The notes beneath the pieces are model-generated. The model did no database searches. It was not told the origin of the DNA and saw only the letters and a list, made by a program, of their open reading frames with translations. DNA of 49,520 bases, from IMG/VR virus record IMGVR_UViG_3300024265_000074, positions 1 through 49,520 of that record; one strand, given 5' to 3'. Both the position numbers and the translations under genes were made by a program. The DNA is from a virus. Below are positions 9,601 through 19,200 of this stretch, piece by piece. Position 1 is the first letter of the stretch. Each line of letters opens with the position of its first letter.

Positions 9601-11176
9601 AGACGCAAGCTGGAGTAGCGTCGTCACCCTACTCGACTTCAATGATGCCGACGCGGTTACAGTTGCTATAGACGCGGCGAACCCAACATGGGTATCATCT
9701 TTTTTCGCCACTGCCCAGATTGACACTGCTCAGTCCCAGTTCGGCACATCTTCTTTGTTGTTGGATGGGAATAGTGACTACGTTCAGTTCCCAAACTCGA
9801 CGGACCTTGATTTCGGAAGTGGTGATTTCACAGTTGAGTTTGCGGTGCGGTTCAATGGCGACCCCGGTGCGGGCAGCCATCAGTTCATCACGAAGTGGTT
9901 ATCTTCGGGATCGCAACAATCGTATTCCTGCTCGATTACGACCAACCTTCTCCGCTTAGCGTACTCAACAACGGGCGGTAACACGGTGCTTGGATACGAT
10001 CAGTCGTGGAATCCGGCAGGTGATACTTGGTACCATGTTGCGTATGTTCGTTCTGGTGGCTTCATCTATCACTTCGTCGATGGCGTTCAGCTAGGCACCG
10101 AGATCGCGATCAGTGCTACGTTGTTCGCGGCGACCCAACCGTTAACGATCGGGACCATATTCGCTCCCGGATTTCTTCAGGGGCTTAACGGGTGGATGGA
10201 CAATGTACGCATCACGAAAGGCGTCGGCCGATACACAGAAAACTTCACGCCGCCAACAGAGGAATATCCAGTTGAGGACTCAGACTGGGCCAGTGTTGTC
10301 CTGTTGACGAATCTTGATGGAGCCGACGCTGCAACGACCTATACGTCTGAGGACGACGGACTCAGAACAGCGACCTTCGTTGACAATGCCCAGCTTGACA
10401 CTGCGCAGTTCAAGTTCGGAGTGTCCTCAGGTTTATTCGATCATGCGACCGACGAGATAACTTTCCCAACTCACGTCGATTTTGATTTTGGTACCGGTGA
10501 CATGACCGTCGAATTGCAGGTACGGATGGTAGATATCACCGACGTTAATTTGATTCGGTGGGGAAGCGCTGTGACGGGATTGATTTACGTCAATGCTTCC
10601 AACAAATTAGTTTTCTGGTCGCAGGGATCAAATAGACTTGTAGGTACGACTTCGGTGGTCGCTAACACATGGAGCCACGTCGCTCTTGTTAGGGATAGTG
10701 GTACGTTCGAGATGTTCCTCGATGGGGTTACACAGGGAACTGTCGTACTAGCTCAAACGTATGATCAGGCTGTGTTTAGCCTCGGTCACGGTGGACCGAA
10801 CGCAATGGACGGGTGGATAGATGAAGTGCGCGTCACAAAAGGCGTTGCCAGATACACGGCAAACTTCACACCACCGGTAGCACCGTTCCCGGTAGGCCCA
10901 CCAGTTGCTGTAAGCGGCGGACTTCTTGTTGGGGATGCAGATTCCGATACGACACTAGATGGGATAGCAATAAGTGTCACTGGGTATTTCAACCCCAAGC
11001 TGGTAACGGACGCAGAACTGAACGACGTTACCGACCCAATAAATACATCCGCTGGCAAGATTCAGGGCGCAACGGTATACAACATCACGCAAGATGCCAT
11101 GGCAACGGCGAAAGGTGAGGATGACGATTCGGTCTGGGTTGACGGAGCCGGTGCAACTATCAATACACCGGTTTAG
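6602..11176 (+). CDS. Large tail fibre with three LamG-like modules
   Basis: The start at ATG 6602 overlaps the previous stop; the in-frame ATG at 6521 lies deep inside the previous gene. The product is 1524 residues. The N-terminal part (about 1-60) is helical and probably attaches to the virion. Next comes a fibre domain common in phages, with the pattern RNTTGSQIDNGEVVYIIG near 144. A glycine-rich hinge follows near 570. Three concanavalin/LamG-type jelly-roll modules lie at about 657-867, 1000-1220 and 1230-1430, each with a DTWYHVA/NTWSHVA signature and an FTPP close. Between modules 1 and 2 is a 12-residue tandem repeat (about 908-967). LamG folds bind sugars or proteins, so this is the best candidate receptor-binding protein. 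Confidence 0.82.
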   Translation: MAQISFDPNKAYPSIPTVGTDLESHSRAIEAIREALQVHERRSKDVLNSFVRVQELADLGLIQLDGSIVEDITPIDEITTHHHNQTYIRLDGTLGPTSYIQFDTEYTDGSSEGKLQWNIDDGTLEFGLPGGQVNLQIGQEQVIRCRNTTGSQIDNGEVVYIIGASGNKPLIALADAALIETAHVLGIATENIAHNDNGFVNLSGLVRDVNTDGMTPGDELWLDSTPGGFTNVRPAPPNQTVAVGRVVVANVSAGVVLSHPDPSHRETDLDLLFVGTALDSPVVDVTSNGTVITLALDTAGGVDMRIVFSTGTLTLDCHPTPVTIALTPGTDISPTLNYVYVLESTGALAVSTTSWPSAEHAPIATVMCQSAASAQTDGLYKVHAWTDHVADANKGHLGHINYWIRSRPAGWTSGALALVTDGVGVFDLAVSSGEILQLHPHTWPAFDTSTGSEVMVVNDSVAAYVRSGDLTGITLDASGVSLSNKYFNVVVWGVISEDSGDCQVMINLPTDSYTLSASAETDVDGTAVYDIPTDYAGTGFLIARLTMRLQGSTYTEVLNTDLRGKFPSTTAGGGGAGGGGATTLVGLSDTDIDSASQYDLLFKAGAFWEDTDGNLQWNPSGAYLQLANNFAINWLDADTVSQEFLVLNTTGESIPGDLVVQIDFNDGSEGGTSAVNNGSADDPVFATNTSTTAASAFEGAFGCHIIGASNSAYRVEINEGAITTDAFGMNGNDFSVHFRYKLFEQAGSNYICEAKTDIGGDGDWSIQLDGFKRLEFRIDGVDLISDTDVLDADTWYHVAMTKSGDLIRLFKNGFLIGSYSSSSGDFPSADSVEVWLGRFHTMMIDSLVIVKNHAIWTDDFTPPALPGATQVQTFTVGDPAFATVIDGLTLDLTSDETDIHGTLHVFGAVDYDTTLDVLGAVTFVTTLNAQGAVDFDTTLNVDGAVTFVTTLNAQGAVDFDTTLNVDGVASFQDDLSLSAESAINIDDTEVMSLIPGVSGGDASWSSVVTLLDFNDADAVTVAIDAANPTWVSSFFATAQIDTAQSQFGTSSLLLDGNSDYVQFPNSTDLDFGSGDFTVEFAVRFNGDPGAGSHQFITKWLSSGSQQSYSCSITTNLLRLAYSTTGGNTVLGYDQSWNPAGDTWYHVAYVRSGGFIYHFVDGVQLGTEIAISATLFAATQPLTIGTIFAPGFLQGLNGWMDNVRITKGVGRYTENFTPPTEEYPVEDSDWASVVLLTNLDGADAATTYTSEDDGLRTATFVDNAQLDTAQFKFGVSSGLFDHATDEITFPTHVDFDFGTGDMTVELQVRMVDITDVNLIRWGSAVTGLIYVNASNKLVFWSQGSNRLVGTTSVVANTWSHVALVRDSGTFEMFLDGVTQGTVVLAQTYDQAVFSLGHGGPNAMDGWIDEVRVTKGVARYTANFTPPVAPFPVGPPVAVSGGLLVGDADSDTTLDGIAISVTGYFNPKLVTDAELNDVTDPINTSAGKIQGATVYNITQDAMATAKGEDDDSVWVDGAGATINTPV
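9323..9502 (+). repeat. Five tandem 36-bp units in fibre gene
   Basis: Units begin at 9323, 9359, 9395, 9431 and 9467, each opening GCAGTT, with an exact 36-base period. Two unit types alternate (GAVDFDTTLNVD and GAVTFVTTLNAQ), so 9359-9430 and 9431-9502 are near-identical 72-base copies. The repeat probably forms a regular beta-solenoid or triple-spiral shaft in the fibre and may vary in copy number. Confidence 0.92.
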
Positions 11177-11215
11177 TGTGTATACTCAGCCCACCAACAA
11201 TATAGGAAGACAGAT

Positions 11216-11482
11216 ATGAACAAGCAGCAAGTCGAACTGGCCGTAGGGGCAGGTATGGAAATACTCGGCGACAAGTCTGAGATTGTTATCCCCGTGAAGC
11301 TGAACGATGGGGTCTTTCTCCTGAAGCAGCTTTTGAGGCTGATCGCCAGCGGTCAGATGGGCCTGCAACCAACAGTGCAGCAAGAGCCGCCTATTGCCCC
11401 GAACGCCCAGCCCGGCACTCCCGGCCCAGAGAAGCGTGCCGTTGCTCGTAAGAAACGAGTCAGTAAGAAGAAGAAGAAATAA
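11216..11482 (+). CDS. Small protein with poly-lysine tail
   Basis: This 88-residue protein begins after a 39-base gap with a good ribosome site (AGGAAG). The first half is helical and amphipathic (VELAVGAGMEILGD, FLLKQLLRLIASG), followed by a Pro/Gln-rich linker and a strongly basic end (KKRVSKKKKK). Its stop overlaps the endolysin start. The position before the lysis genes and the basic tail could fit a DNA- or membrane-contacting minor virion or lysis accessory protein. I do not recognise a family. Confidence 0.6.
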   Translation: MNKQQVELAVGAGMEILGDKSEIVIPVKLNDGVFLLKQLLRLIASGQMGLQPTVQQEPPIAPNAQPGTPGPEKRAVARKKRVSKKKKK

Positions 11483-12009
11483 TGTTCGATGACATCATCA
11501 CTGATATTTTGAAAGCGGAGGGTTGGGATACATACACCAACCGACCGAACGACCGTGGTGGCCCTACTAAGTGGGGCATCACTTATAAGGCTTGGGCCGA
11601 GTACGTTGGGTACGACCCAACCGAAGAAGGCATCAAAGCGATCACCGAGTCGGAAGCCCGAGTGTTCTACGAGGAGGAGTATGTTCGCGCCCCCCGCTTT
11701 GATCTCTTGCCCGGAATTTTACAGCCTATGGTTGTCGACTGCGGCGTGAATCACGGACCCCGAGCCGCGTCCAAGTGGGTGCAGCGAGCGATCGGCGTGA
11801 AGCAGGATGGAGCCATTGGCCCGAAGACTCTCGGCGCGGTCAATACTGCAAATCCCCTAACTACCTATCTGAAAATCTGCGCATTCCGCGTCAAATTGTA
11901 TGGTCGGATCGTCACAAAGGACCCTACACAGGCCGAAAACGCTTGGGGCTGGAATAACCGTGCGGCGAAGTGGATGCTTTTACTTGCCGACCATGTGGGT
12001 GATAGGTAG
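11482..12009 (+). CDS. Endolysin, GH108-type muramidase
   Basis: The 175-residue product matches the layout of phage N-acetylmuramidases of glycoside hydrolase family 108. The N-terminal catalytic motif is KAEGWDTYTNRPNDRGGPTKWGIT, with the likely catalytic Glu at residue 13. The C-terminal part (about 85-170), with GVKQDGAIGPKTLGAV, resembles the family's peptidoglycan-binding domain (PG_binding_3). It cuts the glycan strands of peptidoglycan at lysis. No signal peptide is visible, so export through holin lesions is expected, and a holin-like gene follows directly. The family usually shows EGG at the active site; here it is EGW, a mild variation. Confidence 0.87.
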   Translation: MFDDIITDILKAEGWDTYTNRPNDRGGPTKWGITYKAWAEYVGYDPTEEGIKAITESEARVFYEEEYVRAPRFDLLPGILQPMVVDCGVNHGPRAASKWVQRAIGVKQDGAIGPKTLGAVNTANPLTTYLKICAFRVKLYGRIVTKDPTQAENAWGWNNRAAKWMLLLADHVGDR

Positions 12010-12018
12010 ACTTATATT

Positions 12019-12459
12019 ATGAACTGGATCGCAAAAATGTTGGGCGGGAAATTCGCTGAGAAAGTCGGCGATTACTTCATTGAAAAGCAGCAGCTAAAGA
12101 ACAAGCTCAAGCTCACAGTGCTGCAAGGTAAGATTGACCTTCAGACGGCCAAGGTGCAATCCAAGATTGCACAGCAGAACCACATCCAGAACTGGGAGAT
12201 GCGGTCCCTCGAACTACATTCGAAAGGATGGAAGGACGAGCTTGTTCTACTCGTCGTACTCTTTCCGTACATCGGCTGCTTCATTCCCGTTGTACAGGAT
12301 TACATCAATACTGGCTTTGAATACCTAGCGAAAATGCCCTACTGGGCCGTTGGACTCACAGTTGCAATTTGTCTCGCAATCTATGGCATCCGACACAAGA
12401 ACGCTTCGAGGATTCAAGCCCCCGGACTTCGCGATAAGGATGTAGAACCGGAGGGGTAG
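12019..12459 (+). CDS. Holin-like membrane protein
   Basis: This 146-residue protein has a charged helical N-terminal half (about 1-70, Lys/Gln/Glu-rich) and two clear membrane segments at about 73-95 (ELVLLVVLFPYIGCFIPVV) and 103-123. The C-terminus is charged. Its position after the endolysin and its layout resemble the three-segment holins of gene-transfer agents and podoviruses (GTA_holin_3TM type). It would form inner-membrane lesions that time lysis. The ribosome site is weak. Confidence 0.68.
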   Translation: MNWIAKMLGGKFAEKVGDYFIEKQQLKNKLKLTVLQGKIDLQTAKVQSKIAQQNHIQNWEMRSLELHSKGWKDELVLLVVLFPYIGCFIPVVQDYINTGFEYLAKMPYWAVGLTVAICLAIYGIRHKNASRIQAPGLRDKDVEPEG

Positions 12460-12463
12460 TGCC

Positions 12464-12832
12464 ATGTGGGAAACTATACGGATGTTCGTATTCCCAACGG
12501 ATCGCAAAGTGAGCCCAGTATCGGGCATCACCATTCTCGCGTTTTGGTTTTTCGTCGGTTGGAGCCTTGGCATGGTCCCAGCACTCGGATCGGGGTTTGC
12601 CAAAGCCAGCGACGTTCAGTCGATCACGGTAAGCCTGTTGGAAACTTCAATACTTGATCACCGCACACGTTATTGCCAAGCACCCGATGGCACTGACATG
12701 AAGTCGTATTTTTTCGCCCAGACTCAGAACAAGGTCAGAGAATATAAATCTACCACTGGGTCTGAGTTTCAACTACCGCCATGTAAGGACCTAGTTTATG
12801 TCGCCGCTACCAGTACCACAGACGCAGATTAA
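12464..12832 (+). CDS. Small membrane-anchored protein in lysis cassette
   Basis: The 122-residue product has a single membrane segment (about 20-42, GITILAFWFFVGWSLGMV) followed by a soluble domain with two Cys residues that could pair in the periplasm. A Shine-Dalgarno (GGAGGGG) precedes the ATG. Position next to endolysin and holin suggests a lysis accessory such as an inner-membrane spanin, but there is no obvious coiled-coil and no outer-membrane partner with a lipobox, so this is open. Its 3' end overlaps the start of the acetyltransferase gene. Confidence 0.6.
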   Translation: MWETIRMFVFPTDRKVSPVSGITILAFWFFVGWSLGMVPALGSGFAKASDVQSITVSLLETSILDHRTRYCQAPDGTDMKSYFFAQTQNKVREYKSTTGSEFQLPPCKDLVYVAATSTTDAD

Positions 12833-13337
12833 GATGCCAAAATATTATTGCATTCCCCCGGTCATTAAGGGGAATGTCGCTATCGGGCTGGAGAAGTTTT
12901 CAGACATGCTCGATCAGGTTGGTCCCCTCCACATCCTGCATTACGAGGAAACCGAGACGGAATACCTCGATGATGAGTTCAACCCCAACTACCAAGCCTA
13001 TATGGACATGGAGAAGGATGGCAGATTTGTTTGCTTTACTTTGCGATTGGGGTGGAAAATGGTGGCCTATTTGCAGTACTATGTATTTCGTGATATGCAT
13101 ACCCAACGTGTGTTGAACGCTAGAGAGGATGCTTTCTTCGTTCATCCACTGATGCGAGGGCAAAAGATAGCCCCGCAGCTACTCGCATATGCTGAAGACG
13201 CTCTCAAGGCGCTCGGTTGCCGATACGTCGGTATGACAAGCAAAGCCCCTGTCGGTGCACCCGACATTGGCCCGTTTTTGGAGAGGCGTAATTACCGGCC
13301 AATCGCCGTGTACTACGCGAAGAAATTGGAGACTTAG
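12798..13337 (+). CDS. GNAT-family N-acetyltransferase-like protein
   Basis: The start at ATG 12798 has AAGGA 8 bases upstream; a second in-frame ATG at 12834 just after the previous stop has none. The 179-residue protein shows the GNAT fold pattern: a beta strand ending AFFVHPLMRGQKIAPQLL (acetyl-CoA pyrophosphate loop, R/Q-x-x-G-x-A-like) and a following helix AEDALKALGC, then a strand YVGMTSKAP and a C-terminal NYRPIAVYYAKKL. The substrate is unknown. It lies between lysis and ejection genes, so it is probably made late and may modify a virion or host protein. Confidence 0.65.
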   Translation: MSPLPVPQTQIKMPKYYCIPPVIKGNVAIGLEKFSDMLDQVGPLHILHYEETETEYLDDEFNPNYQAYMDMEKDGRFVCFTLRLGWKMVAYLQYYVFRDMHTQRVLNAREDAFFVHPLMRGQKIAPQLLAYAEDALKALGCRYVGMTSKAPVGAPDIGPFLERRNYRPIAVYYAKKLET

Positions 13338-13338
13338 C

Positions 13339-14400
13339 ATGTGTTGCAGTGATCCCCCAGCGCCACCTGACCTTGGCCCTATGTCTGAAGCGAGTACGGA
13401 AATCGCACGGATAAATCAGCAGACTTCCCAAGAGCAGCTTGCTTGGGGGCGGGAACAAGATGCGATGAATCGAGAGACGCTCCAACAGGTCCTCGACGTT
13501 CAGTTGCCTGCGATGCAGGCCCAGTTCGACACCGCACAGGCCGACCGCAAACGCTACGAGGAATTCTTCCGTCCGTTTGAAGATGAGTGGGCGAAGGAAG
13601 CTGCGAGCTACGATACCGAGGAGCGACGCCAGCGAGAGCGGGGCATGGCTACGGCTGATGTCAGTTCTGCGTTTGATGCTCAACGCCGCAACTCCCTACA
13701 GCGGTTGGAAAGCTACGGTGTCGATCCTTCCACCACACGTAACCAAGCACTCGATATTGGTGTGCGCACTCAGGAAGCCATGGCTTCTGCCGCCGCCGCT
13801 ACGGGAGCTACCCGTCGAGTAGAGGATGTTGGCCGGGCGCTGAAGTCTGACGTCATTAACTTAGGTCGCGGCGCATTGTCGAACGCTGCCGGTTTCTATG
13901 GTCAGGCCGTAGGTGCTGGTGGTCAGGCCCAGCAAGGCGCACTCAACACTACGCAATCTGGCGTTGGAGCCATCCAGTCTGGTCTTGGTTTCTCAGGACA
14001 GGCATTACAAGGCTACGGTCAAGGTGCGGGCATTGCGAGTCAGGGCTTCGGTAATCAGATGCAGCAGTGGAACGCTGGGCAGAACCAAACTGCCGGTATG
14101 CTCCAAGGTGTCGGCGGCATTGCTGGTATGTTTATGGCTGATGGTGGTGAGGTCGAGGGTGTACCGACGGGTGCGGTTGCTGGTCAGCAGCAGCTTCCGC
14201 GCCAAGCTATTCCATTCCAAGAGGATGGTGAAGTATACGGCCCCGGTGATGGTTCAGGTATTGATGATCGCATTCCGGCACAACTGTCAGAAGGCGAGTT
14301 TGTTATTCCCGCAGATGTTGTGCGTAAGAAAGGCGAGGAGTTCTTTGAGAAGCTGATCGAGCAGTACCACACACCTGCCGCACAACAGAGGATGGGCTAA
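13339..14400 (+). CDS. Internal virion (ejection) protein A
   Basis: The start at ATG 13339 follows the previous stop by one base and has GGAG 7 bases upstream. The 354-residue protein has a long helical first half (about 20-170, Gln/Glu/Arg-rich) and then a Gly/Gln/Ala-rich low-complexity stretch (about 190-255). Near 265 it carries FMADGGEV and near the end AQLSEGEFVIPADVVRKKGEEFFEKLI. These MADGGEV/SEGEFVIPADVV motifs are frequent in phage internal virion proteins. It is the first of three overlapping or closely spaced ejection-type genes, comparable in order to T7 gp14-gp15-gp16. Confidence 0.68.
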   Translation: MCCSDPPAPPDLGPMSEASTEIARINQQTSQEQLAWGREQDAMNRETLQQVLDVQLPAMQAQFDTAQADRKRYEEFFRPFEDEWAKEAASYDTEERRQRERGMATADVSSAFDAQRRNSLQRLESYGVDPSTTRNQALDIGVRTQEAMASAAAATGATRRVEDVGRALKSDVINLGRGALSNAAGFYGQAVGAGGQAQQGALNTTQSGVGAIQSGLGFSGQALQGYGQGAGIASQGFGNQMQQWNAGQNQTAGMLQGVGGIAGMFMADGGEVEGVPTGAVAGQQQLPRQAIPFQEDGEVYGPGDGSGIDDRIPAQLSEGEFVIPADVVRKKGEEFFEKLIEQYHTPAAQQRMG

Positions 14401-16256
14401 TGGCTACCGGACTAGGTGCATTTACCGAGGGGCTGCAAGGCGGTATGGCGGCTCGGCAGAAGTACGATCTGAACAAGCAGTACCAACGCATCCTGTCTGA
14501 CAGGGGTGATATTGCTGACAGGGCTTGGAACGTACGTCAGGCGGCTGATGAAGCAGATTGGATGTACACCCATAAAAAAGAGGGTATGACTGCTGAACAG
14601 GCGATGGAGGGGTATACCCCCAACCAACGCACAGTCCACAAAGACCCTGCCCTTATGCGCCTTGGCAAATTCCTTGGTGGGAAGATCAAAGGTGCGTTCG
14701 GTAGTCAGTCTGGCGTACCCGAGGCAGACTTCGCGTCGCCCGAGATCGCCCCGACCAGCCCAGTTCAGGCGCAGGCACAAGGCGGTAGTTTCCAACAGGG
14801 TCAGGGAATCCCCGGACAGGGCGGTCCTATGCAGCCGCCGATGATGGCTGATGGCGGCTCCATCGATGATGAAATGGAGCGGCAACGAGCATTGGGACGG
14901 AGGACAACAGGGACTCTTAATCGCGTACCGGAAACGGCTGGTGGGGTTGGCCCCGATATGATGCGCGACATTGGTCGTGGCGTCACGGAAGGCGCGTTCG
15001 ATGATACGACACGCGCATGGGGAGCCGCCGATGAAGCCATGGGTGAGCGTTCGCGAGCTATCAGTGAAGCCGAAGGCGCAAGGGAAACCGGTGGCGCTAT
15101 CCGTGACTGGATGTGGGAAGGTACCAAAGGCACTATCAAAACCGGCGCTGCACTTGCGAAAGACGTAGTTGTCGATAATCCGCTGGTACAGGGTGCTCTA
15201 GGCTTTGCAGGTATGGATGGCGGTGGTGAGCAAGGTATCCCAACTCTACAACAAGGTGGTGAGTACCCAATCCCGGATGACTTCGACCCGAACATGAAGC
15301 TCGCAACTGATAATGCCATCGATGCTCCCGACAAGACGGATGGGCAGATGGCAGAAGAAGCCATGAACGAGGGTGAAATTCAGGCGCTTGAGAATCCAGA
15401 CTTCGCGAAAATGGCTGCGGAGGGCACCCGACCCGACGACCTACCTACCATGACCACACTGGAGTGGGCGGACTACCGCAGTGCCATGTTCCAACAGGAG
15501 TTGGAACGCGGTGCAGGTGTGAAGGAAGCATATGAGGCAGTTGAGTTCGCGACGGTTGAGGTACAGATGCGTGGTTTCCAACGCGGCGCTCAACAGGCCG
15601 CACAGTTTCTTATAGGTGGGCATAACGAGGAAGCTGCCCTAGCGCTGACCAATGCATACCAATACTTCCCGAATGGTGCGGGTATCAGGTTTGGGTCCGT
15701 CACTGATCCGAAGACTGGACTGCCTGCGCTCATTGCAATGGGCACGGATGAGGAAACTGGGGAGCCTACTGGTGCACCCATGCTTATTACTAACGACCGA
15801 CTGAGTACTATGGTTGCCCAGATGTCTGACCCCAAGGCGTTTTCTGCATGGACGAAAGATGGACACCAACTCCAGTTGGATATTGCGAAGCTCGAAGAAA
15901 CGCAGAAGCATCACACAGCTATGGAAGGCATCTACGCCACTAATGCTGAGACGGCCCAGATGAGGGCACTGGCTTCTGGTGAGAGTGGTGGCCTCTCTGC
16001 TTCAGAAATGCGTCTGCGGGAAGGTGTGTATCGAGATGTAATTAGTCAGGACTTAGACTTGGCTCTTGACAACCCTGAACATGCTCGTTCCCTCGCTCGT
16101 GCAATGACCAAACTGGAGTCGATGTATCCGGGCATAGATCAGAATGCGGTGGTCGATGAGGTCTATAGGGCATACGAAGCCGATCGGAAGAACATGAGCG
16201 GTGTGGAGGCGCTGATAAATCCACAGGCGCAGCAGACTGGCATACCGGAGGGTTAA
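14400..16256 (+). CDS. Internal virion (ejection) protein B
   Basis: The 618-residue product overlaps the previous stop by one base. It is largely helical with a Gln/Gly-rich linker and again the MADGGS motif (near 148), which links it to the preceding protein. Two moderately hydrophobic Gly/Ala patches occur in the middle (near 240-290). Many Glu, Ala and Met residues and long amphipathic helices fit a protein packed in the capsid and injected with DNA. No enzyme motif was recognised. Position between the 354- and 2749-residue proteins supports a joint role in forming the trans-envelope channel. Confidence 0.62.
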   Translation: MATGLGAFTEGLQGGMAARQKYDLNKQYQRILSDRGDIADRAWNVRQAADEADWMYTHKKEGMTAEQAMEGYTPNQRTVHKDPALMRLGKFLGGKIKGAFGSQSGVPEADFASPEIAPTSPVQAQAQGGSFQQGQGIPGQGGPMQPPMMADGGSIDDEMERQRALGRRTTGTLNRVPETAGGVGPDMMRDIGRGVTEGAFDDTTRAWGAADEAMGERSRAISEAEGARETGGAIRDWMWEGTKGTIKTGAALAKDVVVDNPLVQGALGFAGMDGGGEQGIPTLQQGGEYPIPDDFDPNMKLATDNAIDAPDKTDGQMAEEAMNEGEIQALENPDFAKMAAEGTRPDDLPTMTTLEWADYRSAMFQQELERGAGVKEAYEAVEFATVEVQMRGFQRGAQQAAQFLIGGHNEEAALALTNAYQYFPNGAGIRFGSVTDPKTGLPALIAMGTDEETGEPTGAPMLITNDRLSTMVAQMSDPKAFSAWTKDGHQLQLDIAKLEETQKHHTAMEGIYATNAETAQMRALASGESGGLSASEMRLREGVYRDVISQDLDLALDNPEHARSLARAMTKLESMYPGIDQNAVVDEVYRAYEADRKNMSGVEALINPQAQQTGIPEG

Positions 16257-16257
16257 T

Positions 16258-19200
16258 ATGTCCCTATCCTCCCTTGAGGAATATCTCGACCGTGAATTCG
16301 GCGAGCTACCAGCGTCCGGTCTTGCAGAACGGGCACAGCGGCGTGGTACGAGTTTACTAGCCGAAGCCCCGACGATACGTGCTAAAGCAGAGGTGGATCA
16401 AGCACCCTCTGGCATACCCGAGTGGAAGCCGCCGATGGATGCCCAGCCGGAAAAAGGCGGTATGGATCGTACCCGGCTGCTCGGTTCCGGTGTTGTCCAA
16501 GCTGCGGAGCTAGGTGTTGGTGCGTTGGAATATGTCGCTCGCCAAAACAAGTTTCTCCGTCCTACAGTCGCTCCTGCGATCGAGGGCGTCAGGCAGGGTC
16601 TTGCTGGGGTACGTGAGGGTATAACGAGCGGGATTTCAGAAGACTACCTTGCTCATGTTGGCGGCGAGCTTCTGACACTTGACCCTGATAAGACCATTTG
16701 GAGGGGTGGCCCTATCGAAGTTGCCGATGCTATTTACGGCAAGTTTTTACAGTCGCTCCCATCCACTTTGCTAGTCATGTTGCCAGCCGCCCGGATGATG
16801 AGGGCAGCGCAAACTTCTGGTGCACTGACTTACTTAGGTGCGTCAGAAGGCACGCTTTCCCTCGGCGGGATACAGAACAACATCGCCGACGAAATTACCG
16901 CTATGACGCATGAGGAACTCCTGAAAGAGTCCCAGCGTTACGCACAAGTTTATAAGGAGGTTGGCGACGAGGTTACTGCCCGCCAGAACTTCACCGCAGA
17001 GACTCAGGGCTTGGCCCCTGTGATCGGTGGTGTCAGCGTCGCAGCGATCTCTATGGTTACTGGTCGCCTACTTAGACCTGTATTCGAGCCGATGAAAGAC
17101 GCCGCTGGTGTCCAAGTCGGTATGGGTCTGGGCAAACGGATTGGCACCGGCTTCGCAGCAGAGGCACCGCAGGAAGGTAGCCAAGGTGCCGTCGAGCGTA
17201 TCGCTGAGAATGCTGCCGCCCAAGCGTACGATCAGGACCGCAGGCTGTCCTCGGGCGTAGCTGAAGCATTTGCCCAAGAAGGGCTCATAGGTGGCCTGAC
17301 AGGCGGTGCTGTAACTGGTGCTGTTGGACAGCGACCACAACGTCCACCGACTCCTCTACCGCCCCCTGCTGAAGACGAGGGTGGTCAGCTTGGCCTACCG
17401 GGCTTTGGTCCAACCACGAAAGAGCCGGGCTTTGGTATTGAGCCAGAAGGCTACCGTCCTCCCGAGATGACCCCAGAGAGGGCCGCTGTACCGGGTGTCA
17501 TGCATGCCGAGCAGCAACAGGATATATGGCCTGATCCGGGTACGACTGAAGGTGTCATGGTGCCACCAGAGCAACGTGCGGGACAGGGTGTACTACCTCT
17601 CGGCATTGCTGGTACTGCCCCCCTAGCTGAACGTGGTCCCGGCCAGCGTGCGTTGACCGAGGTTGATGAGCCTATACCAGACGGGCTTGACCAACCCACT
17701 GCGGAGCCGCAGGAGGACTTGCAGGCACAGATTGAGGACATGCGTAAGCCATCTGGCCGCAGCGCCGTCTACGTTTCACCCGAGCAAGGTCCAACCGATC
17801 AACTGCAACTGCCGAAGGGCGCGGTCATTATTCCGAACTTCGATGGAAAGGGCGGACGGTTGATCGCGAAGAACCAACAGGCGGCTCAGTACGCACGTGA
17901 GAGACGCGCTGAAGGTGGTTCAATGCAGGCGATCATCGGTGAACTCACCATGGCTGGTACTGGCAAGCCCAACGTACGAGCCGGGTACGCCGTACAACTG
18001 CTCGACGAGAACGGTGCCGTTGCACGTGAGTCTCTTAAAGCTACGAAAGCCGAAGCGAACGCATTGAAGAAAGAGTGGGGCGCTGATGGCGAGGTTCGTA
18101 TCTTGTCCGGTCCCGAAGCACTTGCACGCAGGAGTGACATACTGGAGAAGGAACAGATTGATCTTCGCACCGAAGACCCCACTGCTGTTGCTGAAGCCAC
18201 AGCCGACTTGTTCCCTGAACAGCCCCAGCCTCTTACTGGTGCCGAGCAGCGTTCAACGACTGAGGGTATAGCAGTTCGCATGTTCGATCAGGAGAACAAC
18301 CTGCTTGACGAACAGGTGTATGACACCCAAGAAGAAGCCGATTTGGATGCGGAGCTTTTCAGGACTGATCCTGAGTTAGCTGACGCACGTATTGTAGTTC
18401 AGCCGGTGCGTACGAAACTCCCACCCACAAAAGCTGGGGTCACTACTACGCAGCAGATTCCGCAGAGGGAGCTTAAGGGTCCACCCGAGGGACCGCCACC
18501 GCGTCCTACTAGTGAGAAAGTTGCGGAGCCGAAACCCAAAGAAGCGCTGCTATACCAAGACGAGATCGAGGAATTCGATGAGACTATAACGACTAAGGAA
18601 ATCGAAGACTTGCCCGAGTTCGATGTCCTTTATGTTGTGGCGTCAGAAGCGGTGAACCCGGACAAGACAACTCGCTACGACGAGAGGTCGGAAGTTAAAT
18701 CTTTCAGTACTCGGAAAGCCGCTCGTGCGTTTGCAACACGTGCGCGGAACAAGGCGCAGAAGCTCGCCACCAAGTACGGTACAGAAGCTACGGAGTCGAG
18801 GATCATTGAACAGACATCGCCAGAGTTGGAGAGTAAGTTTCAGGCAGCGGTTCAGTCGAGGGCCGATATCCAACAGGGTGTTGAAGTTCCATTGGGTACG
18901 CAGTATGAAACTGCTGAAGCTGCCACAGCAGCAGCCGCCCCCGACATTGGTGCTAGGAAGGAGCTTATTAGCAAGTGGCGTAAGAAGAACATCACTGTCT
19001 CGCAGAAGAAGCAATTCATTCGTCGCCAGAGAGCATCGGTGTTACGTCGCAAGGCGAAGGTCAAGAAGGTTCGCGATACCCCGGTCATTACTAGGGCTGG
19101 ACAGAAGCTTGTCAGCACAAAAGCATTGACCTATGAAACCGTATCTGGTGAAGAAACAGTTGCAAAAGCTGCCGAGCGTGTGGCCGCAGTCAAGGAAGCA

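Noticed and set aside
13204-13683. Minus-strand frame opposite the GNAT/ejection gene boundary
   Set aside because: Antisense shadow; the plus-strand genes have ribosome sites and clear motifs, and this frame has none.
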